The position numbers and the translations under genes are program-made. This document shows, piece by piece, positions 21,179-31,559 of a stretch of DNA of 64,000 nt. Within the stretch, counting starts at the first letter, position 1. Every line of letters begins with the position of its first letter. The notes under the pieces were generated by a model. That model had not been told where the DNA came from and ran no database searches. It worked only from the letters and a program-made list of their open reading frames with translations. This DNA is from Corinectria fuckeliana (Eukaryota; Ascomycota; Sordariomycetes; Hypocreales; Nectriaceae). The stretch lies in assembly GCA_019137255.1 (NCBI GenBank), contig WPDH01000026.1, positions 1-64,000 on the forward strand, given 5' to 3'.

Positions 21179-23360
21179 ATGTTGCGGCCAGCGACTCCTC
21201 TGGCGTTGATGATGTTTGTCGCCTTCGCGCTTCTCCTCCTGGCTGTGCTTTCGGTCCCCATCATCGAGGCCATCCCACTTGGAGACTACAGGAGCTTTAC
21301 TTTTGGTGTCTTTGGATTCTGTCAATCAGGAAAAGGCTGCAGTAGTATTGGAATTGGTTACGATACTAGTGCGTCCTCGCTCTGAAAGGGGCTTCTTGAC
21401 GCCCGATAGCATCGCTGACCTTTGAATAGGTGATACCATTACTGATTCGCAGGCCTTTGACCTGCCTTCTGGGGTCCGTACTACGCTCTCGGCTATTCTG
21501 GTAGTGCACCCAGTTGCGGCCCTACTTACCCTCGTTTTGTTTATCATGGCTATCGTTGGCCACCTGCACGCCCCGGCTCACTCTTCGAGATACCTGCTCA
21601 TCGTCTTCATTTTCATTTTCATCGACTTTCTGGTTTGCCTGTTGGCCTTTCTGATTGACGTCCTCTTGTTCGTCCCGCATTTAGCATGGGGCTCCTACAT
21701 CGTCCTCGCTGCTACCATTCTGGTGGCTCTGAGCGGATTGATTACTTGTGCCATGCGCCGCACCTTGCTCGGCAGGAAGGATCGTCAGAAACGCATTGCT
21801 GAAAACGCCGAGATGAGTGGCGAGAACTACTACAACCGAACCGGTCAATCAAAGCCGGTCGAAGAAGGTGCCCAGCAGCCTACCGTCCCCGTCATGGTCG
21901 GTGGCAACGGGACCGCAGACCCCCTCCCTTCCTTTGCATCCTATGAGCAACAGGCCAAGAATGACCAGGCCAGCGACGAGAACATTCCCTTGACCCGTCG
22001 CACCACATCCAACCGATCACCGATTCCGGTAAATGACACGGCCAACGTCGGAGAGGCTGCCTTCAACGTCGGTCCGCAAAGGCAAGGATCCCGAGATCAG
22101 TATGGCAACCCCATCAACGATGCTCCAGATGGATACGGGATCCGGGGAGGCCCCTCCACCGAGCGTCAGAGGGGTAGAGATATGGGCCCGCAAGGAGCTT
22201 ACCGTGGTGGACGAGGAGGTGGCTATGGGCGAGGAGGGTATGACAACTACGGAGCTCCGGTGCGTGGACGAGGAGGATACGGACCTCAGAACCGAGGCGG
22301 ATACGGGCCTCGTGGAGGCCGTGGAGGATATGTGCCACCGCCGAGGGGTGGATACGGCCCTGGTGGCATCAGAGGAGGCCGGAGTCCACCCCCAGGATAC
22401 GCTGGACCATACGACCGGAGACCATCACCTGCTGAAGCATATGGTGCCTATGACGGCCAGCCCTCAGAGCCGTCAAATGGCTACAACTCGACAAACCCTT
22501 CCGTACCGAACGTCAATGCCGGGTACGAAGCCTACCACCCCGTATCTACCGTGTCGACTCTCCCTCGGGCGGAGTCTCCACCACCCTTGCCTGGCTCCCA
22601 GCCAGCTACGGTAGGAGGGCAGGCAATCGAGATGGATGCGGCCCCGCCTAGCCGAGGCAACGACAACGGCCAGAATGGCTATATCCGCGAAAGCGACTCA
22701 GACGTAGCCGGTATGGTTGGCCTGCAACAGGGCCAGATGCCTCCTAACCGCCATGATACCTACATGACAGAAAGCAGCAAGTATAGCACCGATGAGTACG
22801 GCCACTGCTTGCCCCTAGTCCACGCGAATAATTCTGACCCGAGTAGGCAATACACGGCACCCCGAGCGGCGTGGACACAAAACGGGAGAAGCTCTCCCCG
22901 AACCCTATCCCCGTTGGCCTTGAACAGGCCAGCCGAGCTACCCGTCGGAAACACTTCCTCTGCTCCACGTGCGAACACCGGCGGCACCTACTACGAGGAT
23001 GTCGATCCTCGGTTCGCCTCTAATACACCCCCCAACCAACCACCTATCGAGCCCGTCTACGAGGACATCCACGCCAACAACGCTGGTGCTCGCAGCCCTG
23101 CCGAGTCTGAGCGATCGACCTTCACCTCCATCTCCCAACGTGGCGTGAACCCTCGTTGGAACCCTAATCCTCACCCTCCAATGCCGTATCAGCAAGGCCC
23201 CGCATATCAACAAGGCCCTCCAGCTCGAAGGCCGGTAAATCAACATCAGCAACGGCAGGACATGCTCTTGGACAACCCCGACTTCCTGTTGCCAGGTGCT
23301 CGCCCGAAGGGCGGTCCTGGCATGGTGCCGGGCAGCGCATATCCTCCCGGCAACATGTGA
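21179..23360 (+). CDS. palI: pH-response regulator PalI/Rim9
   Basis: Two exons, 21179-21368 and 21430-23360, joined across a 61-bp intron (GTGCGT..ATAG); 706 aa. PalI/Rim9 is a SUR7-superfamily membrane protein that assists the plasma-membrane pH sensor PalH/Rim21 at the top of the alkaline-pH PacC/Rim101 pathway. The N-terminus MLRPATPLALMMFVAFALLL matches the conserved PalI start, followed by an extracellular loop with FGVFGFC and CSSIGIGYDT, then three more membrane segments (VVHPVAALLTLVLFIMAIVG; YLLIVFIFIFIDFLVCLLAF; YIVLAATILVALSGLITC). After residue ~180 comes a long cytoplasmic tail with an RGG/GYG-rich stretch at ~320-390 and Pro/Ser/Gln-rich disorder to the end. Long Gly/Arg/Pro tails are known in PalI of filamentous fungi, in contrast to the short yeast Rim9. 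Confidence 0.9.
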
Positions 23361-25160
23361 TGGAGATGTTAGCGATTCCCCCTCTCCAAAGTCGTAAATA
23401 ACTACTTATTCTTCACTTGGCGGTAACCATTCCGGTCCGGTTGATCCCTTACCAGGTGTCGCGCTTAACCACCTAGTGTGCTCCAAACGTCTGAACATAA
23501 TCCACCATTCGAAGTCCTCTTCGAGGGCAATCTCTTTATACGCTTCTCTTCGATACGATCCTTATACTACCTTTTGAACTAAGTAGGGAATACGCCCCTG
23601 GATTACTTATTGCTTAGACGCTCTGGCTTCCATTATCGGAGTTTCCCGATGATATGACATTTTCTCTTGTTAGCTTTTCTTGATTTTCTTTTGGGGGCCT
23701 GGACCAGCCTGGGAATCTCGCCCTTGTGATGCCGACGTTTGCTCGATGACACGAAACAAGCAACGTTTGACACATGGCTGTCGAAAGAAGGACAGGTGGG
23801 ACTGGTCGCTGTTGCACTGGAGTAAGGGCTGGTTCCTGAAGGGCAGAGGCGGCAAGTTAGTGCAATAGGCATGAACTCTAGCAAGGTGTTGGTGGAGGAA
23901 TAAGTTGTGAGGCTTGGAAAGTATTTTGAACTGGGAGAGCCAAGTAGATGGGAAGTGAGCGAGTAGGATAAACGAGAGCACGATAGTCATCAGTTGGAGA
24001 TGGTCAATGGATGGAGGCCTATTAATTACTTGCTCTCTGTTGGCTTGGTGACATGACCCCGATATGTAGAATAGCAGTTTTCCGGGCAACATTCACCTTG
24101 ATGAAAAGGGCTGCTCTGTGGACTCTGTGGCCGGCCCCGAGTACCGCATCGACCGCCACCTGTCTGCCAGTTGGCGAGAACAAGGCAGCCTGGGGTCGAA
24201 TATTCACTTGCAGGCACTCTCTTGGATTCACTTAGGAAGTCACAGCCCCTCTGGCATTTGGGGCGAGTTTTGTGACATCTCAAGGACCTCCGACTCCCAA
24301 GACCTTCCTCCTTCACCATCCTCATCCGCCTTGCGATTTTGGATCCAACCCGCCAAGATCAGACCGGTGAGAGAGATACTGCGGGAGACGCACAAATATT
24401 CCGAGGCGCCCGCCTCCTTCGTGGGGATTTCTCGGATTCCCGGCCTCGTCGCACACACCTCAACTCAGCATCTTAGCTATCTATCTACCTCCCTCCCTGG
24501 GCCTGCCTGCACCTTGATGTCGGTCAGGATAATTTTACCTTCACCATCTTAACTTTTTTTCTCTCTCTATTTTTGGCGGTAGTAGTAGCTTTTGGATCTC
24601 GGTAAGCTTTACCTGCCTTCCTAGGTAGTACCTTTCTGCCTTAAATATTCGCCCCTTCCCTCTGTTCTGTTCCTTCCCGCCCGCCTTGCTTCCCCCCCCT
24701 CCCGAACAATCGCTTGCTACTTTTGTCTTTGGGAAGTTGCGACGGCCAGGGTGCAAATCGTCACCCCGAACCTCACTTTCTTCTCACCTCCTCTGCGTCT
24801 TTCTTCCCCCAACCACCTCTTTGTCTTCGTCGTTCCTCTCTTTCAACGACGCGCTCTCCTCGTCATCGTCACTTCAACACCCTCACTTCTCAAGAAATGA
24901 CGACGGCGTGAACCACCAGCCGCTCCTTTCGCAACCCTCCCCGTCTTCTCTTTTACCCTTGTCGCCCCTTTCTCCCTCTCTCCCTCTCTTTGAATCACAC
25001 TCCTTCACCCAGCAACCAGAGACGGCAGTGATGCACAACGCGCTCCAGCCTCGATGATTTCGCATCCCATCTAACCAGGACCTTCCTCAGATCTCCAGCG
25101 GCATATCAAAGGACTTCTTAATTCTTTGGCAAGAAGGATAATGCCCCTCTGAAATCGACC
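23361..25160. other. Intergenic with C/T-rich leader
   Basis: palI 3' UTR followed by the promoter of the next gene. From about 24540 to 25060 the plus strand is strongly pyrimidine-rich (runs of CTCTCT, TCCCCCCCC, CCTCCTC), as in many highly transcribed fungal genes. Short ORFs in this tract are low-complexity and not convincing. Confidence 0.5.
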
Positions 25161-26948
25161 ATGGACACTCTGTCTTCGTTAACCACCATTACTTCATCCA
25201 TTGCTACAGAGCCCTCTTCGGGTTCGCAGCAGGCCACTTACACCACTGCCGGAACGCTTTACAATCCAAGCTCCTCGCAGCCTCTGCAACCGCCTACCCG
25301 CAGAGGTCGCTCCCTCAAGTGGGCGGCCGGAGGCGCTCACTCCAACCTGGCGCTCTTTCCCAAATCTTTCCTCGCAACACTCCCACTCAAGGCTGGTATC
25401 TCCCGTCCTGCACCCACTCAGCACTATACTCCTCTGCAGCAGAACTACGACCGCGCTGTCAGCCCGTTTAACGACTTTGATCATAAAAGCGTCAACATGT
25501 CGGCCCAGGTTCCTCGCATGCGTTCTGGGAACACTCCCGCCTCCCTCTCCTCCTTGTTTTCTGAACACGACCGAGACAACTATGCGAGTGGAGACGCGAG
25601 CGACGAGAGTGACTGTGACAGCGATTTTAGGACGGATCCGCTGATGAACATGACGGTCAAGTCTCTGCACAATTTGGCTTCATACCCAAATCCGAACCAG
25701 AAGAGGGCTCAGAAGGCCCTTCTTCGAGGAGCAAAGCCAACCTTGAACGGGCTGTCTGCAACAATCAGAGGCAGTGCATCACCCTCGCCCTTGAACTGGT
25801 CTCTTGGTCCTCCTGAGATTCTGAAGAGAAATTCCGTCTCGCCTACACCCTTGAGACCGGCTCAGTCGGATCACCCTGCTATCCGTCAGGTCCAGGAAGA
25901 CGCTCAACCCAGGCCCGAGTCCAAGTGGTCGTTGACAATGCAGCTCGAAAACTCCCAACTGAACGAGATGAGCCACCGCGGCAATTCTGCTCAACCAACC
26001 TCGGCGTCTTCGTCTTCGTCGACGGCCACATCAATGACTCTGGCATCCGGGCCTGGCGCACCTCGGCCTTTGACCGCTGGTCCACCTGGTCAACGTCAAT
26101 ATCGCCCATCGACATTCGAGTCTACTTTCAAGGCATTGCACACAAACGTCAAGCCCCAGAATGGCGGTGACGACGAGAACGAAGAATCAATTGCTGTGGC
26201 TCAGCAGACCTTGTTGCAGGCTAGCATCGACAACTTGGGCATTGTTTCGGATCCCGCCTCTACGGCGTACCTGGTGGCCGAATCTTTGGGTGCCGAGACC
26301 GGCCCAATGGCATCTCAGAAGGATCATGTTTCGTCCACCGACGATGGTTTTGCGGGCACCAATGACCAACATACCACTCGGTCTTCGTGGAACCAGGAGC
26401 ATGAATATCGCAGAGATATGTTTCTACCCAACTCGAACTGGACATGGCCATCTGAGCCCGTGCACACCAACTGGGCATATCTTTCAACCATGGGTCCAGA
26501 ACGATGGAAGGTTGGAACTGACCGGCTGACAGACGAACAAGTTGCAGCTCGAAACCAAAAGATCAACCGAGACTGGTACGCTGGGACCGGGTTCTTTGGC
26601 AAGACTATGGACGACGGGGAAGGTTTCCAGCGAAAACCTGAGAAGACATTCGGTGCTATTGGAGATGGCCGCCCGGTCAAGAACAAAGACCAGCGCGGAC
26701 CAATGAAAATAGCCGAGGCCAACCGGATGTCGGTTGCGGAGCACGCCAAACCGCTGTTGAACATGGCATATGCGTCAGTGTTGCGGCATGTCGAGGAGGA
26801 GTCTTGTAAGGGCGGGTTGCTGCAGATGGAGAAGCGAGCGGGGACGTCGGGCGAGCAGGCGAACGGACGAGCAAGTGGCCAGATGGATGGGCAAGCCAGC
26901 AAGGGTAGCCAGTGGCTGTTTGGAAAGAAGGCTGATGGCGGGCAGTAG
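25161..26948 (+). CDS. Hypothetical protein, largely disordered, 595 aa
   Basis: Uninterrupted ATG-initiated frame. I do not recognise a named family. The first ~330 residues are Ser/Thr/Pro/Gln-rich and low in hydrophobics. A basic patch (RRGRSLKWAAGG) lies at ~48-59 and an acidic one (DASDESDCDSDF) at ~147-158. The C-terminal half looks better folded and more conserved: VAQQTLLQASIDNLGIV, then a Trp/Tyr-rich segment (SNWTWPSEPVHTNWAYLSTM, GPERWKVGTDRLTDEQVAA, DWYAGTGFFGK) and AEHAKPLLNMAYASVLRHVE. There is no signal peptide or membrane helix. Codon use and a 1.8-kb intact frame support a real gene. It sits alone, in the same direction as palI and the phosphotransferase gene. Confidence 0.75.
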   Translation: MDTLSSLTTITSSIATEPSSGSQQATYTTAGTLYNPSSSQPLQPPTRRGRSLKWAAGGAHSNLALFPKSFLATLPLKAGISRPAPTQHYTPLQQNYDRAVSPFNDFDHKSVNMSAQVPRMRSGNTPASLSSLFSEHDRDNYASGDASDESDCDSDFRTDPLMNMTVKSLHNLASYPNPNQKRAQKALLRGAKPTLNGLSATIRGSASPSPLNWSLGPPEILKRNSVSPTPLRPAQSDHPAIRQVQEDAQPRPESKWSLTMQLENSQLNEMSHRGNSAQPTSASSSSSTATSMTLASGPGAPRPLTAGPPGQRQYRPSTFESTFKALHTNVKPQNGGDDENEESIAVAQQTLLQASIDNLGIVSDPASTAYLVAESLGAETGPMASQKDHVSSTDDGFAGTNDQHTTRSSWNQEHEYRRDMFLPNSNWTWPSEPVHTNWAYLSTMGPERWKVGTDRLTDEQVAARNQKINRDWYAGTGFFGKTMDDGEGFQRKPEKTFGAIGDGRPVKNKDQRGPMKIAEANRMSVAEHAKPLLNMAYASVLRHVEEESCKGGLLQMEKRAGTSGEQANGRASGQMDGQASKGSQWLFGKKADGGQ

Positions 26949-28077
26949 TTAGGGGGGGATACAAGGAATAGTAGTTAGTTCTGGGGAGGTGTCTGGGGTC
27001 TTGCATTTCTTTGATGCTTGGCTGGGGAGGGTTGGATGGTTTTTGGTAGGGAGCTGGAGTAATGGCATCTGCAGTTCTAGGTTTTGAGGGCGAGGGTTGG
27101 CTGCAGTGTAATCGGATTGTTCGCTATTGATAGTAACTTAGGTTATTGAGACGGGGACGACAGATAGCAGACCTCTTTGGAGGCATCAGGAATGGCATTT
27201 ACATTGGGAGCGATTCTCTGATAGGCACAAATTAAACTTGAGTTTCATTGGATGGCATGTGCAAGTGTTTTGAGAGGTCACGCGATGAGGTTGAGATGCT
27301 TGGATGCCAAGGTTGACGCCGACGAGGAGACAAGGAGGGCATTAATTAAGCAAGTCCGAGCTTCTTGGAGATGTGGATGTCAGCGTGTCATGACGTCGGA
27401 AGCCGGAACCGGTATTTTCCTAAGCTACTTATCCATCCATGCCTTGCCCTGGAGAAGTGAACAGCGCATCAAAGACGGTGACGCGCCGACGGAACGACGA
27501 AACATCCCGATCCTCTGGAAGCAGCGGCCCTGCCTCATTACCTGGTCGATCCACTTTTTTTCCTTGTTGGAGTCTCGTATCTTTTGACGCCTTGGTTGTT
27601 GTCCCCGTCTCTCTCTGTCACACGCTCTCTCCTTTTACCTGCTTGTTCGTCAATAACAGCAACAACAACAACAACAACAACAACAGCATCTCGTCGTCCT
27701 CAGCCGACGAACCTCGGCCGACGAACCAGACGACACGACATTCTCCCGCAACCGCTTCTGCTCCGTGCGCTCGCGTGTGGGTGTGTGTGTGTGTATTTCC
27801 CCTGTATTTTATTACGGCCCTTGTCCGTGTGTCCGTCTGTCCCTGCAAGTGAAGCCCCGGGCTCAACCGCCAAAGCGGAGCTTGGGAGAGCGAATCGAAC
27901 GAGATCCTCCACCGCCCGAGATCCATTCGAAACAAAAGCCTGCCGCCGGCCGAAACCGAGATCCATCCTTCGCTCTACTACGCACGATAACCTCACCCAC
28001 CGATCGACCGTTTCTGTCCTACCTACAGCACGAAGCCTCAGGAAGCTGGAGAACAGACGCCACCCCAACCCGTCAAG
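26949..28077. other. Intergenic and 5' leader of the CDP-alcohol phosphotransferase gene
   Basis: About 1.1 kb. It contains (AAC)8 at 27661-27684 and (GT)7 at 27781-27794. Local ORFs (27439-27852, 27584-28168) translate these microsatellites and are not believable genes. The last ~400 bp probably belongs to the 5' UTR. Confidence 0.5.
27661..27684. repeat. (AAC)8 microsatellite
   Basis: Perfect trinucleotide repeat in the leader of the phosphotransferase gene. A (GT)7 tract follows at 27781-27794. Both are simple slippage repeats, likely length-variable. Confidence 0.85.
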
Positions 28078-29466
28078 ATGGTCTACGTACGGCAACGCGA
28101 GCTCCCCGCGCTTCGGGAGTACAAGTACTCGAGCGTCGACCGGTCGCTGCTGTCCAAATACGTCCTGAAGCCATTCTACACGCACGTCGTCATCAAATGC
28201 TTCCCTATGAGCATGGCGCCCAACCTCATCACCCTCACCGGCTTCTCCTTCGTCATCGCAAACTTCCTCACGATGCTGTGGTACAACCCGACGCTCGACC
28301 AGGACTGCCCGCCATGGGTCTACTATTCTTGGGCCATCGGCTTGTTCTTGTACCAGACGTTTGATGCCGTCGATGGGTCGCAGGCGTAAGTATTCTCTTT
28401 GCTGTTCCGAACGGCGGAAGCGATTCGGTGCAACCCGCAAGATTGACATGATGGCGCAACAGGCGGCGAACCGGACAGTCCGGCCCCCTCGGCGAGCTCT
28501 TCGACCACGGCGTCGATGCGCTCAACACCTCCCTCGAGGTCCTCATATTCGCTGCCTCCCAGAACATGGGGCAGAGCTGGTACACGGTTGCTACTCTATT
28601 CGCATGTAAGCCTACGCTTTTCGCCGTCGTGTCCAACCTCCCGCACTTGCTAACTGCCACCCCGTTCGTTGTTAGCTCTTTGCACTTTCTACGTCCAGAC
28701 CTGGGAGACGTACCACACCAAGACGCTCACTCTGGGCGTCGTCAACGGCCCCGTCGAGGGCGTCATCATCATTGTTCTCGTCTTTGCCCTGACCGGCTAC
28801 ATGGGCGGCGCCCACTTCTGGCGGCAGAGCATGATGCGCACCTTTGGCGTCCCCGAGACCCTCGGTCTCCCCGCCGTCATCTACGAGCGCTCCTTCACCG
28901 AGTGGTACCTCGTCCAGGGCACAGTCGTCGTCGTCTTCAACACCATCGAGTCCTCCCTCAACGTCATCCGTGCCCGCCGCTCACGTGGCGACCGCTCGCG
29001 TGGCGCCCTCCTCGGCCTCGTCCCCTTCTTCTCCGTCTGGGTCATGATTGTCGCCTACCTCTACCTGCAGCCCCGGATCCGCGAGTGCCATCTCATCCCC
29101 TTCACCCTCTTCGCCGGCTTCGTCAACGCCTACAGCGTCGGCCAGATCATCACCGCCCACCTCGTCCACCTCCGCTTCCCCTACTACAACGTTCTGGGCC
29201 TGCTCCTCGCCTTCGGTGTCGCCGACTCCATGGGCCCCATTCTGCAGAAGTACACTGCCTTCGGCTGGCCGAGCTCCCTCGGCGACGGCGTCTACCAGGT
29301 CTCCTTCATGTTCTTGATGCTGGGTACCGCTATGGGCGTCTACGGTAGCTTCGTCGTCGACGTCATTGTCACTATCTGTGACTACCTCGACATCTACTGC
29401 CTCACCATCAAGCATCCCATCACCGCCGAGAAGGGACCCCTGAGCAACGGCGCCAAGGTTGACTAA
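28078..29466 (+). CDS. Choline/ethanolamine phosphotransferase (CPT1/EPT1 family)
   Basis: Three exons, 28078-28385, 28463-28605 and 28676-29466, with introns of 77 and 70 bp; 413 aa, near the ~390 aa of yeast Cpt1/Ept1. It catalyses the last Kennedy-pathway step, transfer of phosphocholine or phosphoethanolamine from the CDP-alcohol to diacylglycerol, in ER/Golgi membranes. The full CDP-alcohol phosphatidyltransferase motif D-G-x2-A-R-x8-G-x3-D-x3-D is present: DGSQARRTGQSGPLGELFDHGVD region, with D99, G100, A103, R104, G113, D117, D121. The exon 1/2 junction falls inside this motif (GC|G codon for A103), which confirms the splice. The N-terminus LREYKYSSVDRSLLSKYVL and several membrane helices further on are typical of eukaryotic members. 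Sequence alone does not decide between choline and ethanolamine specificity. Confidence 0.93.
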
Positions 29467-30243
29467 ACCTTTTGAAGAGGCGAGGCATCGAAAATGCGTC
29501 TTCTTCTTTTGCCCAAGTTTCTAACCAACGACGTCTTTACTCAAAACGCACCTCACACACGCCGTGGATGGGTTGGGTCACACCAATCCGCCCATGTTAC
29601 ATCTTGATGTACAGATAGAGCAAGGGGCGCCCCTTAATATAGAGAAAGAGAGGACCATCCTTTTTCGGGGAGGACAGTTGATGCAATGCATGTAGCGGGC
29701 AAGGGGGTGTGGCCTTTGGTGCGCGGCGTTCAACTGGCAGCGCAAAGGCCGACGGCGGGACGGAAGGATGGAAGTTTCATGTCTTTTGGACTTGGGGTCC
29801 TTGTTTCGGAGGAGTTCTGGGCGTAGCTGAAGAATCTGTGTTGCAAATTACGCACTTTGGGCAGTCTACGTTACGCGATGCGTGCATTCGCGTTGCATGG
29901 TGCGCGCATGTAAAAGCTAATCATTGCTTAATTGATCGACTGGAGGGACGAGATGCGGGAGATGGCTCGGAGGATACTATGTACTAATCACGAGCATGAA
30001 GAACAAGTATCGCTGTTATTCACCGTCTCCCTTGGAGTTCCAGAGCTGGGGCCTAACAGTCTCTCTTCGATTGATTCCAAAAAAACAACAAAACAAAAAC
30101 CATAAACAGACAACGCCATTCCATAAGCCCCGGCGGGCGGGGTATCCAATCCGGTCCCTCTTAGCCGTGATATACATCAATCGTGATAGCACCATGTGCG
30201 ACTTTGTTTCTTTTTTCTTCTTCTCTCTCTTCAGCCCCCTCCT
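29467..30243. other. Convergent intergenic region
   Basis: 3' UTRs of the phosphotransferase gene (+) and KapC (-). ORFs 29709-29987 and 29996-30502 show no motif; the latter runs antisense into the KapC coding region. Nothing else seen. Confidence 0.5.
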
Positions 30244-31559
30244 TCAAAGGAGGTCGTCAGTTCCGCTGGCGACACTCTGCTTAATGGCCGTAAGGATGCA
30301 ACGCTCCGAGAAGACAGGCCCCTGGCCATCACAGCGGGCGACGTGCTTCAGTCGTTCGCTTACATCCCCCACATCGACGAGGCCCTTCTTGAAGAGATCG
30401 TGGGATATGATGAAGTCCCAGGCAGCTCCAGCAGCCATCAGCCGCTCACCATCATCCGCGGTAACAATGCGGTGGGAGGGAGTCTTGTTTGTGTGGTTCT
30501 GAAGAACGTTGGAGTAGAAGTCGGTGGGGTTGAAGCGCATAGGGCCGGTGGCGGCTTCAGGAGACAACGAGCCCCTGTGAGAGCCGCCGATGTGAGACGT
30601 GGCCCGGAGGATCTCGTTCTCGGTGGACATCTTTTGGAGGTCCCGCTTGAGGCGATCATTTTCGACCGAGGCTTGCTGCTGGGCAGCCTCTAGGCCTGCA
30701 AGCTTGGCCTCGAGGTCCTTGACATGCCTCTCCTTCCTCTCGCGAAAGGCTCGCTGACTAGTGGAGGAATTGAGTATGTTAGCAACATGAACGATGTGCG
30801 CTTGTGTCCGTCTGAAGTCTTATGCACCCAACCGACAGCTACTCCATAGACTGTCCGCCAGAAGGGTTCGGGTGAGGGTAAAGAAACGTCGATATCCGAT
30901 GATGGGTTGAGAAAGAATAGGGAAGGACAACGTACGCGGCGCGGTTCTGAGCCTTTCTTCGGGACTGAGCGGGTGTCATATTTTCATCATCATCGCTGGC
31001 ACCACGGGCAGCGTTCAGATCGTCGGAGGTGGAATCGGCACCCCGGTCGGGCTTCATGGTATTGGAAACGCTGTCATGTCTCTGTTGCTGGTGTTGGGCA
31101 GCATAAATATTTTGACCTGGGGGCGTAGGAGGACCGGGGAAGGTGGCGGTGGACTGATGAGGGTTTCCATTGTAGCCCTGGGAGTAGTCGAAGGTGGGAA
31201 ACTGGTCGCTCGGGTTTTGAGGAAGGGCATCAAAATTCTCCTAGAGGGAGAAAAGCAGAGGTCAGTAGAGAGAAAGAGGGGTCATGGCTTGTTTAAAGAA
31301 CTGAGCGGGAAAGCTGAAGCTGCAGGCGGACGCTCGTGGGTGATAGAGTAATGCTCAGGTAAGGAGCGCTAAGGCAAGAGGCTGCACGCTGGGACTTGGG
31401 AGTGGGGGGAGTCCGGGAATTCTGGCAGCAACTGACCGGCGGGGAAGTGTTGAAGTCGTCGGAAGCGGCCGAGTGGGAATGAGAGGGCGTCAGAGGAGGG
31501 ATGGGCATGAACTGGTGGTAGGGCTGAGCGCCGGGGAAGTTATAGCCGCTGAAATCCAT
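30244..31559 (-). CDS. kapC: bZIP transcription factor KapC (AP-1/Yap-like)
   Basis: Three exons, 31437-31559, 30936-31240 and 30757 down to 30244, with introns of 196 and 177 bp; 313 aa. The second junction splits the basic region and restores it exactly: SRRKAQNRA joined to AQRAFRERKERHVKDLEAKL. The N/Q-N-R-A-A-Q-R-A-F-R core is the fungal Yap/Pap1-type DNA-contact motif at about residues 135-150, followed by a leucine zipper (LEAKLAGLEAAQQQ ... RLKRDLQKM) to ~190. The sequence before it (DDENMTPAQSRRKAQ) and the C-terminal block (AAGAAWDFIISHDLFKKGL) match KapC proteins. KapC-type factors act in stress response and development. The N-terminal third is Pro/Gln/Ser-rich (MDFSGYNFPGAQPYHQF). 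The frame remains open for 38 codons upstream of the ATG without another ATG. Confidence 0.9.

Noticed and set aside
28566..29348. 260-codon Arg/Pro/His-rich ORF inside the phosphotransferase gene
   Set aside because: Shadow of exon 3 in another frame; composition is typical of frame-shifted GC-rich coding DNA.
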